From contig DAOWFB010000162.1 of NCBI GenBank assembly GCA_030638205.1, positions 1-13,500 of the forward strand: a stretch of 13,500 nt of DNA, in the 5' to 3' direction. The notes under the pieces are model-generated. The model was not told the DNA's origin, ran no database searches, and saw only the letters and a program-made list of their open reading frames with translations. This stretch comes from Thalassospiraceae bacterium (GTDB lineage: Bacteria > Pseudomonadota > Alphaproteobacteria > Rhodospirillales > Magnetovibrionaceae). Shown piece after piece: positions 1 through 7,784 of this stretch (position 1 is its first letter; every line of letters begins with the position of its first letter). A program made the position numbers and the translations under genes.

Positions 1-405
1 AAGACCGACCCAAGCTAACAGCTCAACCACATGGCGCTTAACTTCTTCTTCCTTGACGCGCGCTACCCGAAGAGGAAGCGCTACGTTGTCAAATGTAGAA
101 AGATGATCAAGCAGGCGATAATCCTGAAACACCACACCGATTGAACGACGAAGTGCTGGCAGTTCATCACGCGGCGTGGTCGCAACATCGCATCCAAATA
201 AATGTACCAGTCCGCGTGACGGACGATGAGCAAGGTATAGCAGTTTTAACAGTGATGATTTACCCGCCCCTGATGGACCAACCAAAAAATGGTACGACCC
301 CGGTTGCAGTTCGAGCTTTACGTCTTGCAAAACCTCTGGCCCAAGACCATAACGCAGGCCAACATTTTCAAATCTTGCTATGGGAATGGTGGGATCAAAG
401 TTCAA
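1..405 (-). CDS. ftsE: Cell division ATP-binding protein FtsE (N-terminal part, cut by window edge)
   Basis: Cytoplasmic ABC-type ATPase that pairs with the membrane protein FtsX. In known systems FtsEX sits at the division ring and drives activation of cell-wall hydrolases. The minus strand gives 135 residues without a stop. It carries a Walker A motif (GPSGAGKS, residues 43-50), a Q-loop with Gln at 94 (VVFQD) and the FtsE-typical stretch YRLLDHLSTFDNVALPLRV. The Walker B and signature motifs lie beyond position 1. The only plausible start after the in-frame stop near 430 is TTG at 405, giving MNFDPTIPIARFENV. No ATG is available, and the purine-rich stretch upstream is a weak ribosome site. 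ftsX would be expected next, off the window. The gene is divergent from the zinc-ribbon gene at 653. Identity is confident from the sequence; the start is less certain. Confidence 0.93.
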   Translation of the reverse strand, partial: MNFDPTIPIARFENVGLRYGLGPEVLQDVKLELQPGSYHFLVGPSGAGKSSLLKLLYLAHRPSRGLVHLFGCDVATTPRDELPALRRSIGVVFQDYRLLDHLSTFDNVALPLRVARVKEEEVKRHVVELLAWVGL

Positions 406-443
406 TTTTGGCCACTTTCGCTCACAGGTTTGTTACCGAAATC

Positions 444-449
444 ATTATA
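444..449 (-). promoter_or_regulatory. Candidate -10 box for ftsE
   Basis: The minus strand reads TATAAT here, an exact sigma70-type -10 hexamer. It lies 38 bases before the proposed TTG start of ftsE, which suits a short leader. The -35 position (about 467-472) has no good match, so this is a prediction from one hexamer plus position. Confidence 0.35.
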
Positions 450-571
450 TAAGCATTTTATCAGCATAAAGCGCCGTCTGCATGCCACTACGATGGCACG
501 GGGCAACGGCCAAAGTCTAGGCCCAGACAATAGGTCTTCAAATATAATTGCCTTCACTTACTTGGCCTTGC

Positions 572-600
572 TTGCCTTGGGGCAAGTGACAGCCTATAAA
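572..600 (+). promoter_or_regulatory. Candidate promoter for the zinc-ribbon gene
   Basis: TTGCCT (572-577) and TATAAA (595-600) are separated by exactly 17 bases, and the -10 ends about 52 bases before the ATG at 653. The -35 lies inside a perfect inverted repeat, CTTGCC-TTGG-GGCAAG (571-586), which could be an operator or simply chance. Prediction only. Confidence 0.35.
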
Positions 601-652
601 TGCGATGAGTCTAAGGCAAAATGCGACCTTCAAGTTATAACCCGGTTATTAA

Positions 653-1615
653 ATGATAATTAATTGCCCAAATTGCGGAACACACTATGACATTCCCCCC
701 GAGGCCATAAAGCCAACGGGAACCATGATGCGTTGTGCAAAATGTAGCCATCAGTGGCAAACAACCGTGTTGCACGTTGTGCATGCCGCATCCGGATCGG
801 GGCAAGTGGCGGCACCTGTTGCTGCTGTGGCACCTGTTGCTCCACCACCGCCGCCAGAACCGGAACCAATTCCTGAGCCTGAACCAGAGCCTGAACCAGA
901 GCCCGAACCAGAGCCTGAACCAGAGCCCGAACCTGAACCAGAGCCCGAACCAGAAGCTGATGACGGCCCAGCACTTTCACAAGATGATCTGGACTCGCTG
1001 TTTGGCGAAGATGACGCGCCAGCCGCGCCCGCATCAATGGTTGCAGATGGCGATGGTGAGGCTGAGGCCGATATACCTGTATCCCTTGACGATCTTATAG
1101 ATCCAGACCCCATCCCCGAAGGGCTAAGTGGGCCGGCCCATGAAACCGAAGACGATGACGAAGATAGCGGCGGCGGAAAGATAAAAATTATTGCCATAGC
1201 TGCTGCCGTTTCGTTCTTGGTTTTGATTGGCAGCGTGTTTGTTGGGCGCGAGGTTGTTATTGGAATGTGGCCGGGTGCGCGTGATATTTACGCTATGGCA
1301 GGTCTTGACATAACAATTCCCGGCGAAGGGCTGGCTATCCGCGACTATACCGCCCGACGTGAAACCCGCGATGGGTCATCATTTATGATTATCGAAGGAA
1401 AAATAACCAATGTTACCGACCTTGATCGTGCAATCCCACCCATCAGAGTTTCGTTGCTAAACCCGCTAAAGAAACAATTGATGACGGTTATTGTTAAGCC
1501 GGAAAAAGCAATATTACCCGCCGCAGATAGCATTACGTTCAAGGCAGAATTTGCAAACCCACCGGCAACCGCGCGCGAGATGGAAGTCACCTTTGTCGAT
1601 CCCAACAAAGAATAA
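653..1615 (+). CDS. MJ0042-type zinc-ribbon, Pro-Glu repeat, single-pass membrane protein (DUF3426-like)
   Basis: 320 residues. The N-terminus is a small zinc ribbon of the MJ0042 type, with Cys pairs at 5/8 and 28/31 (CPNC and CAKC). Next comes a Pro/Ala-rich linker, a Pro-Glu repeat (about residues 68-101), an acidic segment rich in Asp and Glu (about 102-172), one hydrophobic segment (about 177-199, flanked by Lys) and a C-terminal domain (about 225-318) resembling DUF3426. The likely topology is cytoplasmic ribbon and acidic arm with a periplasmic C-terminal domain. The start ATG at 653 gives the ribbon directly after Met. Proteins of this architecture commonly sit beside ftsE in Alphaproteobacteria, but their function is not known to me and none is assigned. 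The gene converges on lysA with a gap of only 9 bases. Confidence 0.85.
   Translation: MIINCPNCGTHYDIPPEAIKPTGTMMRCAKCSHQWQTTVLHVVHAASGSGQVAAPVAAVAPVAPPPPPEPEPIPEPEPEPEPEPEPEPEPEPEPEPEPEPEADDGPALSQDDLDSLFGEDDAPAAPASMVADGDGEAEADIPVSLDDLIDPDPIPEGLSGPAHETEDDDEDSGGGKIKIIAIAAAVSFLVLIGSVFVGREVVIGMWPGARDIYAMAGLDITIPGEGLAIRDYTARRETRDGSSFMIIEGKITNVTDLDRAIPPIRVSLLNPLKKQLMTVIVKPEKAILPAADSITFKAEFANPPATAREMEVTFVDPNKE
872..955 (+). repeat. Tandem Pro-Glu coding repeat
   Basis: A 6-base unit of the form CCN-GAR is repeated 14 times without interruption, encoding 14 Pro-Glu dipeptides (residues 74-101). Two imperfect Pro-Glu pairs precede it (from 854). Synonymous codons alternate (CCT/CCA/CCC and GAG/GAA), producing longer 12- and 18-base periodicities. 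Such a repeat forms a stiff extended rod, as in TonB linkers, and is prone to length change by slippage. Confidence 0.9.
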
Positions 1616-1624
1616 TATCTAGAT

Positions 1625-2899
1625 TTAATCGGTCGATTGCCACGGTGCAATTGATTCGCGCGAGATTATCTCTTCGACCCCAAGGCGTGGGCGAATAACG
1701 TGAAATTTATCCCCATCGACCAAAACCTCGGCCACCAACGGACGGGTATTGTATGTGGACGATTGCACCGCACCATAGGCACCAGCCGTGCGAACAGCCA
1801 ATAAATCGCCGGGTTCAGGCCGGGGCAAGGTCGCGGATTTAACAAAGGTATCGCCAGTTTCGCATATGGGGCCAACAATGTCCGCCTCTATCATATCAAC
1901 GTCTTTGCCCGGATCATCGACCGGAACAATTTCGTGATAGGCGCCATAAAGGGTCGGGCGAATAAGATCGTTCATAGCCGCATCAACTATAACAAAAGTT
2001 TTGCTTGAGCCTTCTTTTACATAAATAACGCTGCTGACCAATACACCGGCGTTTCCCGCAATAACGCGGCCCGGCTCGAAAATATATTCAACACCAAGAC
2101 CGCCCAATGTTTCGCGTACAATCTGGGCGTACTCTTCTACGTTCGGCATCGGCGCTGTTTCATCGCCATAAGGAATGCCAAAACCGCCGCCAAGATCCAG
2201 CGTTTCAATGCTTAGCCCATCTTTGCGTATCATCGCGACCAAATCACCCATGCGCTCGTAGGCTTTGCGAAACGGCTCTAGGTCATGGAGCTGTGATCCA
2301 ATATGCATGGCTAGGCCTTTTACTTCGATGCCCGGCATTTGATTGGCACGGGAATAAATCTCGTGTGCCAACGTCCATTCAATTCCAAATTTATTTTCCA
2401 GCGTACCGGTGGTTATTTTTGCATGGGTTCCGGCATCAATATCGGGATTTATTCTGAGCGCTATAGGTGCGACCACACCATTTGCAGATGCGATACGACT
2501 TATGGCCTCTAACTCGGGAACCGATTCAACATTTATTTGTCTGATGCCGATACTAAGCGCCAGTGATAATTCTTCGTCTGTTTTTCCAACACCGGAAAAA
2601 ATAATTTTTGATGCGGGAATTCCGGCTTTTAGGGCGCGCGTTAATTCACCGCCGGAAACAACATCGGCTCCGGCCCCAAGGCCAGCCAGCAACCTAAGCA
2701 CCGCAATATTTGAATTGGCTTTTACCGCAAAACAGACAAGCGCGTTCATACCGTGAAGCGCATCGGCAAATATCTGGTAATGCCTTGTCAGGGTTGCGGT
2801 TGAATAAGCGTAAAAAGGCGTGCCAATTTCATCCGCTATAGACCCAAGCTTTACATCTTCGGCGCTCAAATGGCCGTTTTTATATTCAAAATGATCCAT
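1625..2899 (-). CDS. lysA: Diaminopimelate decarboxylase
   Basis: PLP enzyme that decarboxylates meso-diaminopimelate to L-lysine, the last step of lysine synthesis, in the cytoplasm. The 424-residue length is normal for the family. Visible landmarks of the fold-type III alanine-racemase-like enzyme are the PLP lysine K60 in FAVKANSN, H199 in MHIGSQL, the phosphate-binding GGGFG (237-241), EPGR (275-278), the active-site Cys-Glu in CETGD (C346, E347) and the C-terminal AYGA with Y375. The ATG at 2899 gives the expected N-terminus. The Shine-Dalgarno sequence is weak (GAGAA about 7 bases upstream). It is the last gene of the argH - lipoprotein - lysA operon, 19 bases after the lipoprotein stop. 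No key residue appears to be missing. Confidence 0.97.
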   Translation of the reverse strand: MDHFEYKNGHLSAEDVKLGSIADEIGTPFYAYSTATLTRHYQIFADALHGMNALVCFAVKANSNIAVLRLLAGLGAGADVVSGGELTRALKAGIPASKIIFSGVGKTDEELSLALSIGIRQINVESVPELEAISRIASANGVVAPIALRINPDIDAGTHAKITTGTLENKFGIEWTLAHEIYSRANQMPGIEVKGLAMHIGSQLHDLEPFRKAYERMGDLVAMIRKDGLSIETLDLGGGFGIPYGDETAPMPNVEEYAQIVRETLGGLGVEYIFEPGRVIAGNAGVLVSSVIYVKEGSSKTFVIVDAAMNDLIRPTLYGAYHEIVPVDDPGKDVDMIEADIVGPICETGDTFVKSATLPRPEPGDLLAVRTAGAYGAVQSSTYNTRPLVAEVLVDGDKFHVIRPRLGVEEIISRESIAPWQSTD

Positions 2900-2918
2900 T
2901 TTGTATTCTCATTAAATA

Positions 2919-3068
2919 CTAATACGAAGGATAGTTTTGCGGATAGGTTGAACCGGGAGGTGCTTCGGGCGCACCTTTTCTGCCGCACGCGCTGAGCGGC
3001 ATGGATAGCGCCGCCGCCAATGCCACAACTAGCCCAAGCTTTATATAACCGCGCATAAAATCAAGCAT
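2919..3068 (-). CDS. lptM: Small LptM-like outer-membrane lipoprotein
   Basis: A 49-residue reading frame on the minus strand. It starts with ATG at 3068 (MLDFMRGYIKLG), continues with a hydrophobic stretch (about residues 11-23) and a lipobox ending MPLSAC with the lipidated Cys at 28. The mature end begins CGRKG and is followed by a Pro-rich tail ending at Tyr 49. The CGRKG (CG-x-KG) motif right after the lipid Cys, and the tiny size, match LptM (formerly YifL), which in E. coli helps the LptD/LptE lipopolysaccharide translocon mature. Such genes often lie next to lysA or dapF. It begins 10 bases after the argH stop, behind an AGG ribosome-binding sequence, so it is translated as part of the operon. 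A second in-frame ATG at codon 5 is an alternative start. The function is inferred from motif and context. Confidence 0.85.
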   Translation of the reverse strand: MLDFMRGYIKLGLVVALAAALSMPLSACGRKGAPEAPPGSTYPQNYPSY

Positions 3069-3078
3069 TTAAAAAACC

Positions 3079-4476
3079 TTATAAATATTTCTTTTTAGCA
3101 GCCTTGCACTGTTCCAACACATTTTCGGGTGCGGTACCGCCAAAACTAGTGCGGCTTTTTGTCGAATTTTCTAGACCCAAAACATCAAACACCGATTTAT
3201 TTATATCAGGGTTGATGCTTTGCATATCATCGATGCTTAAGTCTTCTAGGCCTACACCTTTTTCTTCGGCAATTTTTACCAGCGAACCTGTTGCATGATG
3301 GGCATCGCGAAACGGAAGGTTAAGCTCCTTAACCAACCAATCGGCAAGATCTGTTGCAGTGGTGAAACCTTTTGCCGCAACATCTTTCATCCGCTTATTA
3401 TTAAATGTTGCGCCCGCAAACATTCCGGTCATCGCCGCAAGGGAAAGTTCGATAGTATCGGTTGCATCAAACACCGGCTCTTTGTCTTCTTGCATGTCTT
3501 TGCCATAGGCAAGCGGTAGCCCCTTCATGACGCTGAGCATTCCAATAAGCGCACCAAATATACGGCCCGATTTGCCGCGAATAAGTTCGGCTGCATCAGG
3601 GTTACGTTTTTGCGGCATTATTGAACTGCCGGTGGAAAAATCATCGGACAGCCGCATGAAGCCAAATGGCTCGGACGTCCAAATAACTATTTCTTCGGCC
3701 ATTCTGGAAAGATGAACCGCGGTTATGGAAAGAACCGAAAGGTATTCCATAACAAAATCCCTATCAGAAACACTATCGAGAGAATTAGCCGTGGGGCCAT
3801 CAAAACCAAGCTCTGCCGCTGTCATTTCCCGGTCAATGGGAAATGACGTTCCGGCAAGTGCCGCTGAGCCCAATGGGCATTCGTTTAATCTGGCCCGGCA
3901 ATCGGCAGCCCGGGAACGATCCCGGCCAAGCATTTCAACATATGCCAGCAAATAATGACCAAGGCTTATTGGTTGCGCCGATTGCAAATGGGTAAACCCG
4001 GGCAATACGGTTTCGGCATGTTCTGCGGCCAGTTCAATAAGAACTTTTTGCAGGCCCATGATGGCACCATCTATTCCATCCAACGCATCACGCACCCAAA
4101 GTTTTAAATCGGTTGCAACCTGATCGTTTCTGGAACGCGCCGTATGCAGCCTGCCTGCGGCAACACCAATAATTTCGCTAAGCCGATGCTCAACATTCAT
4201 ATGAATATCTTCAAGGGCGCGTGAAAATTTAAAATTACCAGACACAATCTCGGCCTCAACCTTGCCCAAGCCTTCGATTATGGAATTGGCATCAGCATCC
4301 GATATTATGCCCTTGGCACCCAGCATTTTTGCATGCGCAATGGACGCCTGAATATCAACGGCGAACAGGCGCGCATCAAAACCTATGGAAGCGTTTATTT
4401 CTTCCATTATGGCTGATGGGCCTTCGCTAAACCGTCCGCCCCAAATGGCACTGGTTTTAGTATCTTGTTCGCTCAT
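3079..4476 (-). CDS. argH: Argininosuccinate lyase
   Basis: Cytoplasmic enzyme that splits argininosuccinate into arginine and fumarate, the last step of arginine synthesis. The 465-residue length is typical. It belongs to the fumarase/aspartase superfamily, whose conserved regions are all visible: HTARSRNDQ (111-119), FTHLQSAQP with T162 and H163 (the catalytic acid/base region) and the signature loop GSSIMPQKRNPD (283-294), which contains the catalytic serine. The N-terminal WGGRF motif (12-16) is also typical of ArgH. Start ATG at 4476; the upstream Shine-Dalgarno match is poor. It is the first gene of the minus-strand operon leading into the lipoprotein and lysA. The 65-base gap to the tlpA-like gene must hold promoters for both directions. 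No anomaly seen. Confidence 0.97.
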   Translation of the reverse strand: MSEQDTKTSAIWGGRFSEGPSAIMEEINASIGFDARLFAVDIQASIAHAKMLGAKGIISDADANSIIEGLGKVEAEIVSGNFKFSRALEDIHMNVEHRLSEIIGVAAGRLHTARSRNDQVATDLKLWVRDALDGIDGAIMGLQKVLIELAAEHAETVLPGFTHLQSAQPISLGHYLLAYVEMLGRDRSRAADCRARLNECPLGSAALAGTSFPIDREMTAAELGFDGPTANSLDSVSDRDFVMEYLSVLSITAVHLSRMAEEIVIWTSEPFGFMRLSDDFSTGSSIMPQKRNPDAAELIRGKSGRIFGALIGMLSVMKGLPLAYGKDMQEDKEPVFDATDTIELSLAAMTGMFAGATFNNKRMKDVAAKGFTTATDLADWLVKELNLPFRDAHHATGSLVKIAEEKGVGLEDLSIDDMQSINPDINKSVFDVLGLENSTKSRTSFGGTAPENVLEQCKAAKKKYL

Positions 4477-4541
4477 ATCCGGCTAAGTTCCAATTTAAGT
4501 TAAAAAACCAAAAATAATAATATGTTATATAAGGCTCGGTG

Positions 4542-5228
4542 ATGAACCCAAATCCCTCAAATCGCAAGAGATTTATTGGCCCGGCACTGATAGCTGCGGC
4601 GATGGTAGCCATCGTAGTCATTGTGACCATTGTGGTTATATCCACCAATCTTTCAAGCCCGCAAGCTCCATCAACTTATAGCGCCATGACTGGCGCAACC
4701 GCGGCGGCCACGTTACAACCGGCCCAATTGACGGGGGATCTTGCCCCACCGTCGATGCTTAAGGGCAGGATTATGGCCGTCAATATGGATAGTGATGCTT
4801 TTTCTGCTCTATTTTTTGACTTAGATGGAAAAGAGCTAACCGTTGAAGGGCTTAAGGGCAGTGGCCTGATTATTAATTTCTGGGCCACATGGTGCGCTCC
4901 CTGCGTCAAGGAAATGCCATCCCTTGACCGTCTAGCTGGAAAATTAGACAAAAACAAAATAAAGGTTTTACCGCTTTCTGTGGACAGAAAAGCGCTTAAA
5001 AAAGTTCCGGCTTTTTACACGGAAACAGGCATAAAAAACCTTGGTATTTATTTTGATAAAAAAGGCGTCCTTTCCAAACTTATGGGGGTCAAGGGCCTGC
5101 CAACAACGGTTCTGATAAAAGCAGATGGGTCGGTTTTAGGTAGTGTATCGGGCATGCTTGAATGGGATAATCCGAATGTTTCCGATTATCTAAGCCGTGT
5201 TTTAGCTGCTAAAAAACCCATAAAATAG
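4542..5228 (+). CDS. tlpA: Membrane-anchored TlpA/ResA-type thioredoxin
   Basis: 228 residues. A basic N-terminus (NRKR) precedes one hydrophobic segment (about 11-34), so the protein is probably anchored in the inner membrane with its thioredoxin domain (about 85-220) in the periplasm. The active site is WATWCAPC with Cys 118 and Cys 121, and the cis-proline loop GLPTT has Pro 187. TlpA/ResA proteins keep cysteines reduced for cytochrome c or cytochrome oxidase assembly; the exact partner cannot be read from sequence. GTG at 4539 lies directly before ATG at 4542. I choose the ATG because AAGG (4531-4534) sits 7 bases upstream of it but only 4 from the GTG. The divergent argH-tlpA arrangement is common in Alphaproteobacteria. 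It could equally be called a generic redoxin. Confidence 0.9.
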   Translation: MNPNPSNRKRFIGPALIAAAMVAIVVIVTIVVISTNLSSPQAPSTYSAMTGATAAATLQPAQLTGDLAPPSMLKGRIMAVNMDSDAFSALFFDLDGKELTVEGLKGSGLIINFWATWCAPCVKEMPSLDRLAGKLDKNKIKVLPLSVDRKALKKVPAFYTETGIKNLGIYFDKKGVLSKLMGVKGLPTTVLIKADGSVLGSVSGMLEWDNPNVSDYLSRVLAAKKPIK

Positions 5229-5396
5229 CAATAAATTCACTGAAAACAAATGGTTACAGGTAATCATAAATTACTGCTCATTTGAAATAGCCGCCGATTT
5301 ACTATTAAAATATTAAAATCAATTTAACAAAGGTGCCGAGGTGCACTATCTTTTTTCTTATATTTTTAAACTAGTTTTTTAAAGGAACGGGCATCC

Positions 5397-7763
5397 ATGC
5401 CCAGCCAGAAAAAACCACAAATTATAAAAAGTGCGGCTATGGATAATTCCAAAAAATCAGGCCGTGGAATAATAATGCCCAAACGCCCAAATAGTGATGG
5501 CGGAATAAAAACCAATATTCAATCAAAAATATTTGAAAATGATATGAGTGAGACATCTCATGACGAAGCGTTTGTTATTTATGACAAGCACGGAAAAATA
5601 ATCGGTGCCAACAATGCATATGTTGGTCTTTATCCTGAAATAAAGGGCATGATCGAGCCCGGTGCCAGCCTTAAAGATATACTTACCGAAACGGCGACCA
5701 GATTAGGCTTTGTCGATGAGGGGAAAAACACTGAAAAATGGGTACGTGAAAAACTCAAAGAGCGGCTCTCGCCCAGGGGCAAGGCAAAAGAAATATACCG
5801 TGGCGGAAAATGGTGGCGCATTAACGAACATAAAACCGATAGCGGAAACATTCTCTGTCTGCATACGGATATTACCAGCGAAAAAAATATGGAATCATCT
5901 TTGCTTGATGCCGAAACCCGGTATCGCAAACTGGTTGAGCTTGCGCCTGATCTTACCTGTGTAATTTCAGACGGGGTTATAACGCTTATGAATTCTGCTG
6001 GGGCCGGGGTGCTTGGCGTTGATACCTCCGATGAACTGCTTGGCCAGTATTTTTATAATTACGTTCACGATGATTTTAAGTACATAATTCAAAACGAACT
6101 ACAAGCATTGCTTGATGAAACATGGATGCCAATTCGGCTTGTCCGTAAAGACGGCGTTGTAATAGATGCCGAACTAGCGGCCATGCCTTTATCAAGAGAC
6201 GCAATAAAAACGGTTATGTTGGTCGCCCGCGACACATCGGAACGAAAGCGTGGGGTTGAAGCATTAATTATGCGGGACGACCATTTACGTAGCGTTATGG
6301 ATACGGTTATCGATGGCATCATAACCATTAGCTCCAAAGGAACGGTGCAATCATTTAACAAATCTGCCGAGCGTATTTTTGGCTATATGGCACATGAAGT
6401 AATAGACAAGAACATCAATGTCTTAATGCCAGAACCATATTCATCGGCGCACGATGAATATCTTTTAAAATATGCCAGCACCGGCAAAAAAGCCATCATT
6501 GGAAAAGACCGCGAAGTTATAGGCCGTCGCAAGGATGGTAAAACATTCCCGATGGATCTTGCCGTTTCCGAACTTAAACGAGATGGTAAAACATTTTTTA
6601 TCGGCGTTGTCCGCGACATAACAGATAGAAAAAAAGACGAAGAAGCCCTGCTCGAAAGTCAGGAGCGGTTAGCGTTGGCTATTGCCGGTTCTGGCGAGGG
6701 TATCTGGGATTGGGATTCCAAAACCAACGAGGTCTATATATCAAAAAAAATCCGCAACCTTCTTGGGCTAAAAAGTGAGCGAATAAAATTCAGCGCATGG
6801 CGAGAGCATATATTTGAAGAAGATAGAAAAATCTATGACGCTGCGCTTATTAGTCACCTAAAAGGTGATACCCCATCGTTTGGTGTTGAATGTAGATTGT
6901 TGGATAAAAAGAAAAACATATGCTGGGTCAGCATTAATGGTCTGGGCCTGCGCGATGAAGCGGGATGGGTTTACCGCATGTCTGGCTCAATTGGTGATAT
7001 TACAGCACGAATTGAATCAGAACACGAAATAATCGCCGCCAAAGAACGGGCCGAAGTCGCAAGTAGGGTAAAAACAGAATTTCTAGCCAACATGTCGCAT
7101 GAGCTACGCACGCCCCTAAATGCCATTATCGGTTTTTCCGATGTAATGATATCTGGCCTGTTTGGAAAACTGGATAAACGCTACAAAGAATATATTGGAA
7201 ATATAAGCGATTCCGGTAAGCACCTGCTTGGTGTTATCAACGATATTTTAGATGTTTCGCGCGTAGAAAGCGGAAATATGGAAATTAATCCGGAAAGAAT
7301 AAAAGTTTCTGAGCTTATCAATCTTTCCATACGTCTTATTAATGACCGTGCAAAAGCAGGCAATATAAAACTTATCAAAAAAATTGATAAAAACCTTCCC
7401 GATATTAATGTTGATGCCCAGCGCATGAAACAGGCGATAATTAATATTCTTTCTAATGCGGTCAAATTCACCCCCGAAGGCGGAAAAGTTACCATTAGTG
7501 CCAGCAAAGAAAAAAATGGTGACTTTCTTGTTGTAATTACTGACACCGGAATAGGCATGAAGGCAAAAGATATAAAAACCGCCCTTACCCCATTTGGCCA
7601 AGTAGACAGCCGCCTGGCCCGCAAATACGAAGGCACCGGATTAGGCCTGCCATTAACAAAAAACTTTATTGAGATGCATTCTGGTACACTAGATATCAAG
7701 AGCAAGGTTGAGGTCGGGACCACAGTAACCATTACCATCCCGGCCGAACATGTATTGAACTAG
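5397..7763 (+). CDS. Soluble multi-PAS sensor histidine kinase with FixL-like heme PAS
   Basis: 788 residues with no membrane segment, so it is a cytoplasmic sensor. Order: basic, probably disordered N-terminus (1-55), PAS1 (about 56-160), PAS2 (about 175-290), PAS3 (about 298-411), PAS4 with a PAC-like end (about 424-540), then HisKA with the phosphorylated His 568 (MSHELRTPLNA). The HATPase domain has N-box Asn 687 (NILSNAVKF), DTGIGM from Asp 716, PFGQ, and GTGLGL from Gly 746. There is no receiver domain, so a separate response regulator is needed; none lies in the window. PAS3 closely resembles the FixL heme PAS (LMPEPYSSAHDEY, then IIGKDREVIGRRKDG), with His 352 at the heme-ligand position and Arg 372 at the distal position. 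The start ATG at 5397 has AAAGGAA (5381-5387) 9 bases upstream. It lies 21 bases before the next gene, suggesting co-transcription. Kinase identity is certain; heme binding is inferred. Confidence 0.93.
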   Translation: MPSQKKPQIIKSAAMDNSKKSGRGIIMPKRPNSDGGIKTNIQSKIFENDMSETSHDEAFVIYDKHGKIIGANNAYVGLYPEIKGMIEPGASLKDILTETATRLGFVDEGKNTEKWVREKLKERLSPRGKAKEIYRGGKWWRINEHKTDSGNILCLHTDITSEKNMESSLLDAETRYRKLVELAPDLTCVISDGVITLMNSAGAGVLGVDTSDELLGQYFYNYVHDDFKYIIQNELQALLDETWMPIRLVRKDGVVIDAELAAMPLSRDAIKTVMLVARDTSERKRGVEALIMRDDHLRSVMDTVIDGIITISSKGTVQSFNKSAERIFGYMAHEVIDKNINVLMPEPYSSAHDEYLLKYASTGKKAIIGKDREVIGRRKDGKTFPMDLAVSELKRDGKTFFIGVVRDITDRKKDEEALLESQERLALAIAGSGEGIWDWDSKTNEVYISKKIRNLLGLKSERIKFSAWREHIFEEDRKIYDAALISHLKGDTPSFGVECRLLDKKKNICWVSINGLGLRDEAGWVYRMSGSIGDITARIESEHEIIAAKERAEVASRVKTEFLANMSHELRTPLNAIIGFSDVMISGLFGKLDKRYKEYIGNISDSGKHLLGVINDILDVSRVESGNMEINPERIKVSELINLSIRLINDRAKAGNIKLIKKIDKNLPDINVDAQRMKQAIINILSNAVKFTPEGGKVTISASKEKNGDFLVVITDTGIGMKAKDIKTALTPFGQVDSRLARKYEGTGLGLPLTKNFIEMHSGTLDIKSKVEVGTTVTITIPAEHVLN

Positions 7764-7784
7764 CTTTTGACGGAACCATCACCC

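Noticed and set aside
141..663. Plus-strand reading frames opposite and downstream of ftsE
   Set aside because: The minus strand encodes unmistakable FtsE here, and the plus-strand products show no domain and run into the intergenic region.
751..1197. Long minus-strand reading frame with a Gly-Ser repeat opposite the zinc-ribbon gene
   Set aside because: It is the antisense reading of the Pro-Glu repeat; the plus-strand frame has the zinc ribbon, membrane segment and a proper start.
4514..4519. TATTAT on the minus strand as a -10 box for argH
   Set aside because: No matching -35 at 16-18 bases and the stretch is simply AT-rich.
5257..5276. Stem-loop CAGGTAAT / ATTACTG after the tlpA-like gene as a terminator
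   Set aside because: Short arms with a bulge, AT-rich, and no T-run directly after it; not enough to call.
5282..5316. TTGAAA followed by TATTAA as a kinase promoter
   Set aside because: Spacing is 15 or 23 bases depending on the copy chosen, in AT-rich sequence; too ambiguous.
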